DNA of 64,000 nucleotides from contig NZ_JMEX01000008.1 in NCBI RefSeq assembly GCF_000760735.1, positions 466,018 through 530,017 of the forward strand. The letters run 5' to 3'. The notes under the pieces are model-generated. The model searched no databases. It was not told where the DNA came from and saw nothing but the letters and a program-made list of their open reading frames with translations. Shown here piece by piece: positions 9,603-18,469 of this stretch. The stretch comes from Rhodococcoides fascians A44A. Lineage in GTDB: Bacteria; Actinomycetota; Actinomycetes; Mycobacteriales; Mycobacteriaceae. Position 1 is the first letter of the stretch, and each line of letters begins with the position of its first letter. The translations under genes and the position numbers were made by a program.

Positions 9603-10421
9603 TTATTTGGAGAGCAAGCCGCGGGCGGAGAGTGAATCCCGAATGGTGTCGCGCCCTTTCAGCGATGTCGCGTCGCGCAGCCGCGCGAGCACGGCGGTGG
9701 TCCATGCCGTCGTGCGCCCCTGTTCGCGGTTGTACTCCCCCAGTCGTTCGTCGTAGACGTCGATGCCGGAGTCGGCCGTCTCGGCGTCGTAGACGTCGTG
9801 ATGGAGAACCGACGCCAGCGGCAGTCGAGGCTTGATACCGGGACCGGTGCCGTCGGTGGCGACAGCGGAGCGGCCGACGGACAGCCCGAACACCGGGAAC
9901 GCCGCGGGAGGCAGGTCGAGCTCGTCGGAGATCTCTTCGGGCGCGTTGCGGACGGCTCCCACGTACACCGTCCCCCAACCGAGTGACTCCGCGGCGACGA
10001 CGGCGTTCTGCGCGGCCAATGCTGCGTCGATCGCGCCCAGGAGCGTCGAGTCCAGGTAGTCGGCACCCTCCGACGGCACACCCCGGCGTTCGGCCAGGCG
10101 CCGGACACGGCCCAGGTCGGCGAGAAAAACCAGGAACACCGGAGCTTGGGCAATGAAGGCCTGGTCACCTGCCAGCGTAGCGATCCGTGCCTTGCGCTCC
10201 GGATCACGGACGGCGACGACGCTCCAGGCCTGCAGGTTGGACGACGTCGGCGCGGACTGTGCTGCTGCGACGATGGTCTCGATGGTGGCGGTGTCGATCG
10301 GGTCCGAGGTGAAACTGCGCACCGAGCGATGGGAGAGCAGCACCTCCAGCGTCTCGTTCCGGTGCGCGAGCTCGCGTAGGTCCGGGTCGCGGTAGCGCTG
10401 AAATACTGGAGCAGGAGTCAC
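9603..10421 (-). CDS. Nitroreductase-family NAD(P)H:flavin oxidoreductase (NfsA/FRP type)
   Basis: The product has 272 residues, GTG start. HRSVRSFTSDPID near residue 31 and QSAPTSSNLQAWSVV near 55 are the FMN-binding blocks of the nitroreductase superfamily; GWGTVYVGAVRN and the region ending GLSVG fit the NfsA/FRP branch of about 240-270 residues, which reduces FMN or nitro compounds with NADPH. It is likely co-transcribed with the luciferase-like gene downstream, giving a plausible two-component oxygenase system (inference). Confidence 0.82.
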   Translation of the reverse strand: MTPAPVFQRYRDPDLRELAHRNETLEVLLSHRSVRSFTSDPIDTATIETIVAAAQSAPTSSNLQAWSVVAVRDPERKARIATLAGDQAFIAQAPVFLVFLADLGRVRRLAERRGVPSEGADYLDSTLLGAIDAALAAQNAVVAAESLGWGTVYVGAVRNAPEEISDELDLPPAAFPVFGLSVGRSAVATDGTGPGIKPRLPLASVLHHDVYDAETADSGIDVYDERLGEYNREQGRTTAWTTAVLARLRDATSLKGRDTIRDSLSARGLLSK

Positions 10422-10466
10422 TCGGACGATGATTGCCGCGTCGGTGCAGCGTGCACAGTGTTGGAC

Positions 10467-11456
10467 TCAGCGTGATTCTATTGCCCGCAGCAGCGCCCCT
10501 GCGTCGGCGAACGCTCGTGCGCGGCGCAGCAGGGTCGGCGGGGCTGCAGGCTCGCCCTTCCACAGGCGGTAGAGGGTGGACATGGTGAGCACGAGCCGTT
10601 CGGGCGAGCCCCACGCCTGATACGGCTGAAAGTCCCTCGACTGCATCATGTTTCGTGCCGCATGCGCATACTCGACACCGGCGTCGAAGTGTTGGCGGCC
10701 GGCGTCGTCGACCCAGGTCCAGTACTCGCGGACCGCGCGGATCTCGTCGGCACCGCACAGTGGTCCGTGACCGGGCACGTACACGGCGGCGTCGAGCGCC
10801 AGTAGATGATCGAGTGCATCGATCCAGTTGGACAAGGGGCCGTGCCACAGGATGGGCGTCGAACCGATGAACAGTAGGTCACCGCTGAACACCACACCAA
10901 CATCGGGCACGTGGGCGATCAGGTCTCCCGCCGTGTGCGCGGGCCCCAGATATCTGAGTTGTACGGCTCTGGTTCCGACGTCGATCCGTTCCGTCACGTC
11001 GAAGGTGTGATTCGGTAGCCGCGGCGAGGTACGGGGAAAGGTCGCCCCGCCCCGCACACGGTCCATGTAAGTCCCGGTTGCTCCGACCGGCCCGGGCAAC
11101 CGGCCCGCCAGTGCCCCCAACGACGCGAACAGGTGCACGCCCGACGGGGGCGTCTCCTCCTTCATCGCATGCAACGACGCTGCGCTCGTGATGATTCTGG
11201 CGTCCGACGGAACCGTGTCGTTGCCCCACCAATGGTCGCCGTCCGAGTGCGTGTTGACCACGTCGGTGACCGGTGATCGTCGTGTGAGAGAACGATTCTC
11301 GGACGCGATGGCGTCGGCCCTGCCCGTGTCCCAGACGGTGTCGATCACCATCGATGCCGCACCGTCGTCGACGATCAGGCCGGTGTTCGTCTGGCCCCAG
11401 CCTCCAGGCGTCCACAGGTGGGCCCAGGTGCCGTCGGCGATCTGCTGTGCGTTCAT
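10467..11456 (-). CDS. Metallo-beta-lactamase-fold hydrolase
   Basis: The product has 329 residues from ATG 11456, preceded by AGGG. The metal motif is HSDGDHWWG (first residue His, then Asp-His), with VPGHGP and AHTAGD as later ligands; this is the usual MBL-fold set with the first 'HxH' spaced as HSDGDH. Overall layout resembles alkyl sulfatase/quinolone-type or cyclase-like MBL proteins, but no specific substrate can be assigned. It lies in a minus-strand run with the oxidoreductases downstream and the paired membrane proteins upstream. Confidence 0.78.
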   Translation of the reverse strand: MNAQQIADGTWAHLWTPGGWGQTNTGLIVDDGAASMVIDTVWDTGRADAIASENRSLTRRSPVTDVVNTHSDGDHWWGNDTVPSDARIITSAASLHAMKEETPPSGVHLFASLGALAGRLPGPVGATGTYMDRVRGGATFPRTSPRLPNHTFDVTERIDVGTRAVQLRYLGPAHTAGDLIAHVPDVGVVFSGDLLFIGSTPILWHGPLSNWIDALDHLLALDAAVYVPGHGPLCGADEIRAVREYWTWVDDAGRQHFDAGVEYAHAARNMMQSRDFQPYQAWGSPERLVLTMSTLYRLWKGEPAAPPTLLRRARAFADAGALLRAIESR

Positions 11457-11478
11457 GCACTCGACCCTAGCTACCGGG

Positions 11479-11964
11479 TCACTGGTCCGCCTCGGCTTCG
11501 AAGCGGGCGTTGCGACGACGCATCCACCACACCCCGAGTCCGACGACTCCGCCGCCGACGACGGCTCCGACGACACCGCCTGCCCAGGAACTCGCATCGG
11601 AGAACGTGTTCGGTTGCAACCTGATCAACGCCCCGACGTATCCGATGATCAGCACCACCGCGACGACGAGTCCGCGCACCCGGTTGATCTTGGACGCGGT
11701 GTACAGGTTGACCTTCCGCGCCGCCGAGTAACCGATGGTCAGGACGTTGATCACGGTGAGGGTGACGAGGATGCCGAGGCCGACCCATGCCCCGGTGGTG
11801 CCTGCCACCCACGGCAACACCGCGGCAGAGACGAGCGAGGCCCACTGGAAGAGCTGAAACCCTATGGCCGACGCTTCGTTCCACACATCACGCTGACGTT
11901 CGTCGTCGTAGAACTCGTCGTCCAGATCGCCGACGAATCGAAGTGCTTTCACGAACGCGTTCAT
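11479..11964 (-). CDS. Small membrane protein, second of a tandem paralogous pair
   Basis: The product has 161 residues. A cytosolic acidic N-terminus contains GDLDDEFYDDERQRDVWN; about four membrane helices follow, with an Arg/Glu tail. The first 40 residues are almost the same as in the gene upstream (11961-12485). Its ATG overlaps the stop of that gene by four bases (ATGA), so translation is probably coupled. Function unknown; similar small proteins often follow XRE repressors as here. Confidence 0.72.
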   Translation of the reverse strand: MNAFVKALRFVGDLDDEFYDDERQRDVWNEASAIGFQLFQWASLVSAAVLPWVAGTTGAWVGLGILVTLTVINVLTIGYSAARKVNLYTASKINRVRGLVVAVVLIIGYVGALIRLQPNTFSDASSWAGGVVGAVVGGGVVGLGVWWMRRRNARFEAEADQ

Positions 11965-12485
11965 ATCTGCTCCTTCGTCAGTTCCTGCAGCTCGGTTGCT
12001 TCGGCAGCAGCTTCGGCCTCGCGGTCGAGTCGACGCTTGCGAACGAGGCCGTGCACCCCGCACCCGACACCGACGCACGCTCCGATGGCCATACCGACGA
12101 ACACGGCTGCACCTCCTGCGCTCAGGTACTCGGAAGCCAGGGTGATCATCGCGCCGAACGCCGCGATCAGGTACACGCCGGTGCACAGGTAGATCCTTGG
12201 GCGAGCCAGTGATTGGGAGGTGTACATGTCGAGGCCTCGGGCCTTCGCGTACATCAGAACCATCGACGACACCGTGAAGAACACGGCCAGCACGCCGAGC
12301 GTGATCCAACTGCCGGTCACGCCTGCCACCCACGGGAGAACGGATCCGGCGATCAGCAGAGTCCAGACGAACAGCTGAAACCCTATGGCCGAGGCCTCGT
12401 TCCACACATCGCGCTGACGTTCATCGTCGTAGAATTCGTCGTCGAGATCGCCGATGTACTGCATCGCCGCTGTGAAGGTGCTCAT
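11961..12485 (-). CDS. Small membrane protein, first of a tandem paralogous pair
   Basis: The product has 174 residues and the same plan as its downstream paralogue: N-terminal block GDLDDEFYDDERQRDVWN, then four hydrophobic segments (about 40-58, 62-82, 98-118, 124-146) and a charged C-terminal tail rich in Arg and Glu. The start lies two bases after the stop of the XRE regulator gene, so the three genes form one transcription unit. Role unknown. Confidence 0.72.
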   Translation of the reverse strand: MSTFTAAMQYIGDLDDEFYDDERQRDVWNEASAIGFQLFVWTLLIAGSVLPWVAGVTGSWITLGVLAVFFTVSSMVLMYAKARGLDMYTSQSLARPRIYLCTGVYLIAAFGAMITLASEYLSAGGAAVFVGMAIGACVGVGCGVHGLVRKRRLDREAEAAAEATELQELTKEQI

Positions 12486-12487
12486 CT

Positions 12488-12712
12488 CTACTCCGTTTCG
12501 AAGAGTGTTTCGACGGTCGTTCCCAGTGCTCGCGCCAGCTTGATCGCGAGGTAGACGCTCGGGGCGTAATCGCCGCCCTCGACCGAAACGATGCTCTGCC
12601 TGCTGACTCCGCAGATCTTGCCCAGCTCGGCCTGGGTGAGCCGCGCCGCTTTGCGGTGCTCGCGCACCGAGTTGATCTTCAGCGCGTCGGTGGCCTTCGC
12701 CGCGTCTCTCAT
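12488..12712 (-). CDS. Small XRE-family (Cro/C1-like) transcriptional repressor
   Basis: The product has 74 residues, essentially a single helix-turn-helix: REHRKAARLTQAELGKICGV with recognition helix SRQSIVSVEGG, then SVYLAIKLARALGTTVETLF. This is the short YgzD-like type that normally regulates an adjacent membrane-protein gene and itself. It heads the unit with the two paralogous membrane proteins. Two similar palindromic sites at 12721-12759, just before its start, are candidate operators. Confidence 0.85.
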   Translation of the reverse strand: MRDAAKATDALKINSVREHRKAARLTQAELGKICGVSRQSIVSVEGGDYAPSVYLAIKLARALGTTVETLFETE

Positions 12713-12720
12713 AGGTAAAA

Positions 12721-12759
12721 GTCAAGCGGACTTGTCACTGGATGTCAACCCTGCTTGTC
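12721..12759. promoter_or_regulatory. Candidate operator pair for the small XRE repressor
   Basis: Two 16-bp elements of the form GTCAA-N5-CTTGTC (12721-12736 and 12744-12759), 23 bp apart, lie immediately before the repressor start. The placement fits autoregulation; the binding protein is inferred. The right element is also close to the urtA upstream region. Confidence 0.4.
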
Positions 12760-12900
12760 ATTTCGATCGACGGCCGGTTGTTTACACCCGCGTAATCCGT
12801 GCAACGAACTCGTCACCGCGGAACATATCAACGCAATACTTCCCCTTTACTGTCTGCAATCGCGAATACAACTCCGTATACAAGCGAAAGGGCTTCCGCG

Positions 12901-14175
12901 ATGCCTGCTCTTCCTTCCAGCAAGTTCGCCACCAAGGCACTGGTGCTCCCCGCAGCGCTGGCGATGGTCGGACTGACCCTCACCGCGTGCGGCAGCAGGG
13001 CCGGTGACACGGCGTCGGGCGAGGGTGGCGGGGCCACCGAATCCTGCGTCGACACCTCGGGCGACACCGTCAAGGTCGGTTCGCTGAACTCCCTGTCCGG
13101 CACGATGGCGATCAGTGAAGTGACGGTTCGTGATTCGATCGCCCTGGCCGTGGAGGAGATCAACGCGTCGGGAGGCGTCAACGGAAAGCAGATCGAGGTG
13201 GTCGCCGAGGACGGTGCGTCCGAGCCGACCGTGTTCGCGGAGAAGGCCGAGAAGCTCATCAGCAGCGACTGTGTCGCAGCGGTATTCGGCGGGTGGACGT
13301 CGTCGTCGCGCAAGGCCATGCTTCCGGTCTTCGAGGACAACGACGCACTCCTGTACTACCCGGTGCAGTACGAAGGCCTCGAAGCGTCGGACAACATCTT
13401 CTACACCGGCGCCACGACCAATCAACAGATCATCCCCGCGCTGGATTACCTGAAGGAGCAGGGGGTCACCTCGCTCTACCTGGTCGGTAGCGACTACGTC
13501 TTCCCGCAGACCGCCAACCGCGAGATCAAGGCGTACGCCGCGGCCAACGGCATCGAGATCAAGGGCGAGGACTACACGCCGCTCGGGTCCACCGACTTCT
13601 CCACCATCGTCAACAAGGTTCGATCCGCCGACGCGGACGCCGTGTTCAACACGCTCAACGGCGACTCCAACGTCGCGTTCTTCCGTGAGTACACCAATGC
13701 CGGCCTCAATGCCGCTGACATGCCGGTTATTTCGGTGTCCATCGCCGAGGAAGAGGTCGCGGGCATCGGTGCACAGAACATCGCGGGCCAGTTGACGGCG
13801 TGGAACTACTACCAGACGGTCGACACACCGGAGAACTCGAAGTTCGTCGCCGACTACAAGGCCAAGTACGGCGCCGACAAGCCGACCTCCGATCCGATGG
13901 AAGCCGCGTACACCTCGGTGTACCTGTGGAAGAACACCGTCGAGAAGGCAGATTCGTTCGCAGTCGCCGACATTCAGGCCGCGGCGGACGGCGTGAGCTT
14001 CGCAGCCCCCGAGGGTGAAGTGGTCATCAACGGCGACAACCACCACATCTCCAAGACCGCACGCATCGGTGAAATCCGTCCCGACGGCCTGATCTACACG
14101 GTCTGGGAGTCGCCGGCACCGATCGAGCCCGACCCGTTCCTGGAGACCTACGACTGGGCCGCCGACCTCAATTGA
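12901..14175 (+). CDS. urtA: Urea ABC transporter, substrate-binding lipoprotein UrtA
   Basis: The product has 424 residues. A lipoprotein signal peptide (residues 1-30) ends in LTLTACGS, with Cys the likely lipidated residue. The mature part is a periplasmic-binding type 1 fold with VKVGSLNSLSGTMAISE, typical of UrtA rather than the branched-chain amino acid LivK. It captures urea (or short amides) outside the membrane for UrtBC. The ATG at 12901 gives a normal signal peptide; the open frame extends 34 codons further upstream without a signal sequence. It heads the urtABCDE operon. No urease gene is in the window. Confidence 0.92.
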   Translation: MPALPSSKFATKALVLPAALAMVGLTLTACGSRAGDTASGEGGGATESCVDTSGDTVKVGSLNSLSGTMAISEVTVRDSIALAVEEINASGGVNGKQIEVVAEDGASEPTVFAEKAEKLISSDCVAAVFGGWTSSSRKAMLPVFEDNDALLYYPVQYEGLEASDNIFYTGATTNQQIIPALDYLKEQGVTSLYLVGSDYVFPQTANREIKAYAAANGIEIKGEDYTPLGSTDFSTIVNKVRSADADAVFNTLNGDSNVAFFREYTNAGLNAADMPVISVSIAEEEVAGIGAQNIAGQLTAWNYYQTVDTPENSKFVADYKAKYGADKPTSDPMEAAYTSVYLWKNTVEKADSFAVADIQAAADGVSFAAPEGEVVINGDNHHISKTARIGEIRPDGLIYTVWESPAPIEPDPFLETYDWAADLN

Positions 14176-14254
14176 CCCCGGTCCCCGCTGTGCGCGCACA
14201 TGTAGGCCAGGGTCGGCATGTACGCGCACGGAGGGGCCTGTAAAGGAGCCTTAC

Positions 14255-15139
14255 ATGGATGTCGTAGTCGGGCAGCTGTTCACCGGCCTGAGTATCGGAT
14301 CGATTCTCTTGCTCGCCGCTCTGGGACTCTCGCTGACGTTCGGTCAGATGGGCGTCATCAACATGGCTCATGGTGAGTTCATCATGGCCGGTTCGTACAC
14401 CGCGTACGTCGTGCAGCAGATCGTCTCCACCGGCGGAGCGTCGCTGTTCATCTCTCTGATCGTCGGATTCCTCGTCGGCGGCGCCATGGGCGTCCTGCTC
14501 GAGGTCACGCTCATCCAGCGCATGTATCACCGGCCGTTGGACACACTGCTCGTCACCTTCGGTGTCGGTCTGGTTCTCCAGCAGCTCGCCCGCGACATCT
14601 TCGGCGCTCCGGCCGTCAACGTCGTCTCCCCCGGCTGGTTGTCCGGCGGTGTCGACATCCTCGGAGCCGTCGTCCCCAAGACGAGGATCTTCATTCTCGT
14701 TCTCGCCGTACTCTGCGTTCTCGCACTGTCGTTCGCGCTCAAGACGACACCGATGGGTCGACGCATCCGCGCGGTCGTGCAGAACCGCGATCTCGCCGAG
14801 ACGTCGGGCATCTCGTCCCGTAGGACCGACATCTCGACGTTCTTCATCGGGTCCGGCCTCGCCGGCGTCGCCGGTGTGGCGTTGACGCTGATCGGCTCCA
14901 CCAGTTCCACCGTCGGGCAGAGCTATCTGATCGACGCGTTCCTGGTGGTCGTCGTCGGCGGCCTCGGCCAGATCAAGGGCGCGGTGATAGCCGCGTTCAC
15001 ACTCGGCATCGTCAACTCGTTCATCGAGTACAACACGACGGCGTCCATTGCCAAGGTCATTCTGTTCGTCCTCATCGTGATCTTCCTCCAAGCCCGCCCG
15101 CAGGGTCTGTTCGCGGTCAAGACAAGGAGTTTGGTGTGA
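14255..15139 (+). CDS. urtB: Urea ABC transporter permease UrtB
   Basis: The product has 294 residues and about eight membrane helices, of the LivH type. LALGLSLTFGQMGVINMAHGE near residue 20 is the hallmark of this permease family. It forms the membrane channel together with UrtC. GGAGCC precedes the ATG. The 79-base gap after urtA is the largest in the operon; the stop overlaps the urtC start by four bases. Confidence 0.92.
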   Translation: MDVVVGQLFTGLSIGSILLLAALGLSLTFGQMGVINMAHGEFIMAGSYTAYVVQQIVSTGGASLFISLIVGFLVGGAMGVLLEVTLIQRMYHRPLDTLLVTFGVGLVLQQLARDIFGAPAVNVVSPGWLSGGVDILGAVVPKTRIFILVLAVLCVLALSFALKTTPMGRRIRAVVQNRDLAETSGISSRRTDISTFFIGSGLAGVAGVALTLIGSTSSTVGQSYLIDAFLVVVVGGLGQIKGAVIAAFTLGIVNSFIEYNTTASIAKVILFVLIVIFLQARPQGLFAVKTRSLV

Positions 15140-16224
15140 AAACCTTCGTCGCGAAACGTGGAGCATTGCTCGGTTTCGCCATCGCCGCGATCCTCCTGTT
15201 CGCCGTCGCACCGGCTGTTCTCAGTGAGTTCAGGCTCAATCTTCTCGGCAAGTTCATCTGCTACGCCATCGTTGCGGTAGGCATCGGATTAGCCTGGGGC
15301 CGAGGCGGAATGCTCACGCTCGGCCAGGGTGTGTTCTTCGGGCTCGGTGCGTACATCATGGCGATGCACCTCAAGATCTCCGACGCCGACATCCGCGGCG
15401 ACGCGGTCCCGGACTTCATGTCCATCGCCGGTATTCGCGAGCTACCGTCGTACTGGGTTCCGTTCCAGTCTCCGCTCGTCACGATCCTCGGGATCCTGTT
15501 CATCCCGGCTTTCGTCGCACTCGTCCTCGGTCTCGGCGTCTTCAAGCGTCGGGTCAAGGGTGCGTACTTCGCCATCCTCAGTCAGGCGCTGGCCGCTGCG
15601 TTCGCCATCCTGCTGATCGGTCAGCAGAGCACCGGTGGATCCAACGGACTGAACCGATTCCGGACGTTCTTCGGGTTCAACCTGAACGACCCGGCCAACA
15701 AGCAGATGCTGTTCTTCATCGCGGCCGGTGTTCTGCTCGCGGTCGTCGCCATCACTCGCCAGCTGATGTACTCGCGGTACGGAGAGCTGCTCGTCGCCGT
15801 TCGCGACCAGGAGGAGCGCGTCCGCTTCCTCGGATACGATCCCGCGAACGTCAAGATCGTCGCCTACGTCGCCGCTGCGTTCTTCGCCGGCCTCGCCGGA
15901 GCCCTGTTCGTGCCCATCGTCGGGATCGTCTCACCGAACGACGTCGGCATCGTCCCGTCCATCGCCTTCCTGATCGGCGTTGCGATCGGCGGACGCACCA
16001 CACTTCTGGGGCCGGTGCTGGGCGCGCTCGGCGTCGCGTGGGCTCAGACCACACTCTCGGAGCAGTTCCCGTCCGGGTGGACCTACGCACAGGGATTGCT
16101 GTTCATCGTCGTCGTCGGATTCTTCCCCGCGGGTGTGGCCGGTCTGTTCGCACTCCGGAAACGAAAGAAGGCAGGTGACGACGTGGTCACCGTCGATGCC
16201 GTGGAGAAGGAGCTCGTCAAATGA
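15136..16224 (+). CDS. urtC: Urea ABC transporter permease UrtC
   Basis: The product has 362 residues and is a LivM-type permease with around ten hydrophobic segments. GLAWGRGGMLTLGQGVFFGLG near residue 53 and GLAGALFVPIVGIVSPNDVGI near 255 are characteristic; the long variant with a Lys/Glu-rich tail fits UrtC. GTG start overlapping urtB (GTGA), stop overlapping urtD, so the whole set is translationally coupled. Confidence 0.92.
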   Translation: MKTFVAKRGALLGFAIAAILLFAVAPAVLSEFRLNLLGKFICYAIVAVGIGLAWGRGGMLTLGQGVFFGLGAYIMAMHLKISDADIRGDAVPDFMSIAGIRELPSYWVPFQSPLVTILGILFIPAFVALVLGLGVFKRRVKGAYFAILSQALAAAFAILLIGQQSTGGSNGLNRFRTFFGFNLNDPANKQMLFFIAAGVLLAVVAITRQLMYSRYGELLVAVRDQEERVRFLGYDPANVKIVAYVAAAFFAGLAGALFVPIVGIVSPNDVGIVPSIAFLIGVAIGGRTTLLGPVLGALGVAWAQTTLSEQFPSGWTYAQGLLFIVVVGFFPAGVAGLFALRKRKKAGDDVVTVDAVEKELVK

Positions 16225-17051
16225 TCCACGTGGAGGGGCATCAGCCCACGTTCGGTGGCAATGCAGGCATGTCGAGCCAGTACCTGGAAGTCCGCGGTCT
16301 CACCGTCAGTTTCGACGGCTTCAAGGCGAACACCGACGTCGATCTCACTCTCATGCAGGGCGATCTCCGATTTCTCATCGGACCGAACGGTGCAGGCAAG
16401 ACGACGCTGATCGACGCCATCACCGGACTCGTCCCAGCAACGGGATCGGTCACCAAGTCCGGCGTCGAACTGCTCGGCAAGAAGGTGCACCAGATCGCAC
16501 GGCTCGGCGTCGGTCGAACGTTCCAGACTGCCAGCATCTTCGAGCAGCTCACCGTGTTGCAGAACCTCGACATCGCAGCGGGGTCGAAACGCACGTGGTC
16601 GACGATGCTCCGCAAACGCAAGACGGTGTCGGACGAGATCGAGGAGGCGCTCGAGACGATCGGCCTGAAGGCGCACCGGGACAAGCCGGCGGGCATTCTC
16701 GCGCACGGCCAGAAGCAGTGGCTCGAGATCGGAATGTTGTTGGTGCAGAACGCCGATGTGCTTCTGCTCGACGAGCCCGTTGCCGGTATGAGTCACGAGG
16801 AGCGGGAGGAGACAGGTGAACTGCTGCGCCGCATCGGCGGTGAGCGCACGGTCGTCGTCGTCGAGCACGACATGGACTTCATGCGCGCGTTCGCGACGTC
16901 GGTGACGGTCCTCGCCGGAGGCCGAATCCTGTCGGAGGGCACCGTCGCCGAGGTCCAGGCCGACCCGAAGGTCCAGGAGGTGTATCTCGGTACCGCAGCG
17001 GCGGGCGAGGAACTCGATCAGATCGCAGAAGAAGGAGACAGTCATGCTTGA
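16221..17051 (+). CDS. urtD: Urea ABC transporter ATPase UrtD
   Basis: The product has 276 residues from ATG 16221; an alternative ATG at 16269 (MSSQYLEVRG) is closer to the family start. Walker A is GPNGAGKTT, the signature region is LAHGQKQWLEIG (as in LivG/UrtD), Walker B is VLLLDEPVAGM, and the switch His is in VVEHDMDFM. It powers urea uptake at the cytoplasmic face with UrtE. The end overlaps the urtE start by eight bases. Confidence 0.9.
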   Translation: MIHVEGHQPTFGGNAGMSSQYLEVRGLTVSFDGFKANTDVDLTLMQGDLRFLIGPNGAGKTTLIDAITGLVPATGSVTKSGVELLGKKVHQIARLGVGRTFQTASIFEQLTVLQNLDIAAGSKRTWSTMLRKRKTVSDEIEEALETIGLKAHRDKPAGILAHGQKQWLEIGMLLVQNADVLLLDEPVAGMSHEEREETGELLRRIGGERTVVVVEHDMDFMRAFATSVTVLAGGRILSEGTVAEVQADPKVQEVYLGTAAAGEELDQIAEEGDSHA

Positions 17052-17736
17052 GCTGATCGACGTACGCAACGGGTACGGCCGGAGCGAAGTCATCCACGGT
17101 GCGTCGCTGACCGTTCCGGCCGACGGCGTCGCGGCCGTCATGGGACACAACGGTGCGGGGAAGACGACGCTGCTCCGTGCCGCCGTCGGACTGTTGAAGG
17201 TCACCTCGGGCAAGGTCATGTTCGACGGTGAGGACGTCAGCGCGTTGCGGCCGAGCGCGCGCGTCGCTCGTGGTCTCGCCTACGTACCGCAGGGGCAACA
17301 GTCCTTCGGGCAGTTGACGACGGCCGAGAACCTGCAGGTCGTCGCCGACGGCCGTAAACGCGGAAAAGCGCTGATCGACGAGGCCCTCGACCTCTTCCCC
17401 GCGTTGAAGGAGCTCCTCACCCGTCGTGCCGGACTGCTGTCCGGCGGGCAGCGTCAGCAGTTGGCGATCGCCCGGGCACTCATCACCGAACCGAAGATGC
17501 TGATTCTCGACGAGCCCACCGAGGGCATCCAACCGTCGGTCGTCGCCGAGATCGAGCGCACCATCCTGGATCTGACCCGTCGCGGCGGTCTCGGTGTCCT
17601 GTTGGTGGAGCAGCACATCGGCTTCGCTCTGGAGTCCGCACAGAACTACTACATTCTCGAGGCCGGGCGAATCACGTCGAGCGGCAACGGCGGGGCCGAT
17701 TCGGAAGCCGACGTTCGTGCAGCGATGGCGATCTGA
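17044..17736 (+). CDS. urtE: Urea ABC transporter ATPase UrtE
   Basis: The product has 230 residues. Walker A is GHNGAGKTT, the signature is LSGGQRQQLAIARAL, Walker B is MLILDEPTEGIQPSVV (the 'EGIQPS' extension is typical of LivF/UrtE), and the switch is VEQHIGFAL. AAGGAGA precedes ATG. It is the last transporter gene; the regulator follows 15 bases later on the same strand. Confidence 0.92.
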   Translation: MLELIDVRNGYGRSEVIHGASLTVPADGVAAVMGHNGAGKTTLLRAAVGLLKVTSGKVMFDGEDVSALRPSARVARGLAYVPQGQQSFGQLTTAENLQVVADGRKRGKALIDEALDLFPALKELLTRRAGLLSGGQRQQLAIARALITEPKMLILDEPTEGIQPSVVAEIERTILDLTRRGGLGVLLVEQHIGFALESAQNYYILEAGRITSSGNGGADSEADVRAAMAI

Positions 17737-17751
17737 GCGGCGACCACGAAC

Positions 17752-18456
17752 ATGACAGATGTGCCCTACACCGCGATCAGCGGCGGAGGACCTCTGCGCG
17801 AACAGGTGTACGTCGCGCTCCGTCAGGATCTGATGGCGGGGGTGTTCGACCCGACGACACGCCTCGGCGAGGAGAAACTCGCCGAGGCGTACGGGGTGTC
17901 GCGCACGCCCGTCCGAGAAGCGATGGCGCGTCTTCTCGCCGACGGGTTGGTGCAGCGACTCGACGCGGGCCTCTTTCCGTACCGGCCACGTCTCGACGAT
18001 CTGGCCGACCTCTACGAACTCCGAACGACTTTGGAGCTCCGAGGTATCGACCGGGTCGACACCGAGCCGCACGACGCCACCGCGGTCCGCGAGGTCCTGA
18101 ACGACTGGACGCAGGCGAGGTCGTCACTTCCGCACCCGGACGCGGAGTTCGTCGCGCGGGACGAATCGTTCCACGTGACGCTGCTGGCGGCGTCGGGCAA
18201 TCCTGCGTTGGCCGAGGCGCTTCGTGCGGTGAACGCACGGATACGACCGGTGCGGATGTTCGATTCCCTGACTCGGGAGCGCATCGCGTCCACTGTCGAC
18301 GAACACGTTGCCATCTGTGCGGCCGTCGTGGAAGGGGATCTCGCGGCGGCACGAGCGTCGCTGCTGGCGCACATCGACCTCGCGCAGCGGATCGTCATCG
18401 ACCGTGCGACTCAGGCTCTGTCGATGGCGAAGATAGCACTGGCAGTGCAGAATTAG
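17752..18456 (+). CDS. GntR-family (FCD/FadR-like) transcriptional regulator
   Basis: The product has 234 residues: winged helix-turn-helix at about 15-80 (EKLAEAYGVSRTPVREAMARL) and an all-helical FCD ligand domain (DESFHVTLLAASGNP; His ligands for a metal or small molecule at 140-210). It lies 15 bases after urtE and may be co-transcribed, suggesting control of urea uptake by a metabolite. Its stop is only 13 bases from the convergent prpC stop, so a role in the methylcitrate genes cannot be ruled out. Confidence 0.82.
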   Translation: MTDVPYTAISGGGPLREQVYVALRQDLMAGVFDPTTRLGEEKLAEAYGVSRTPVREAMARLLADGLVQRLDAGLFPYRPRLDDLADLYELRTTLELRGIDRVDTEPHDATAVREVLNDWTQARSSLPHPDAEFVARDESFHVTLLAASGNPALAEALRAVNARIRPVRMFDSLTRERIASTVDEHVAICAAVVEGDLAAARASLLAHIDLAQRIVIDRATQALSMAKIALAVQN

Positions 18457-18469
18457 AGCTCGGACGGCG

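Noticed and set aside
12779..12800. GlnR operator upstream of urtA
   Set aside because: GTTTAC-N6-GTAATC only partly fits the GTnAC-N6-GnAAC form; spacing and bases are too loose to claim.
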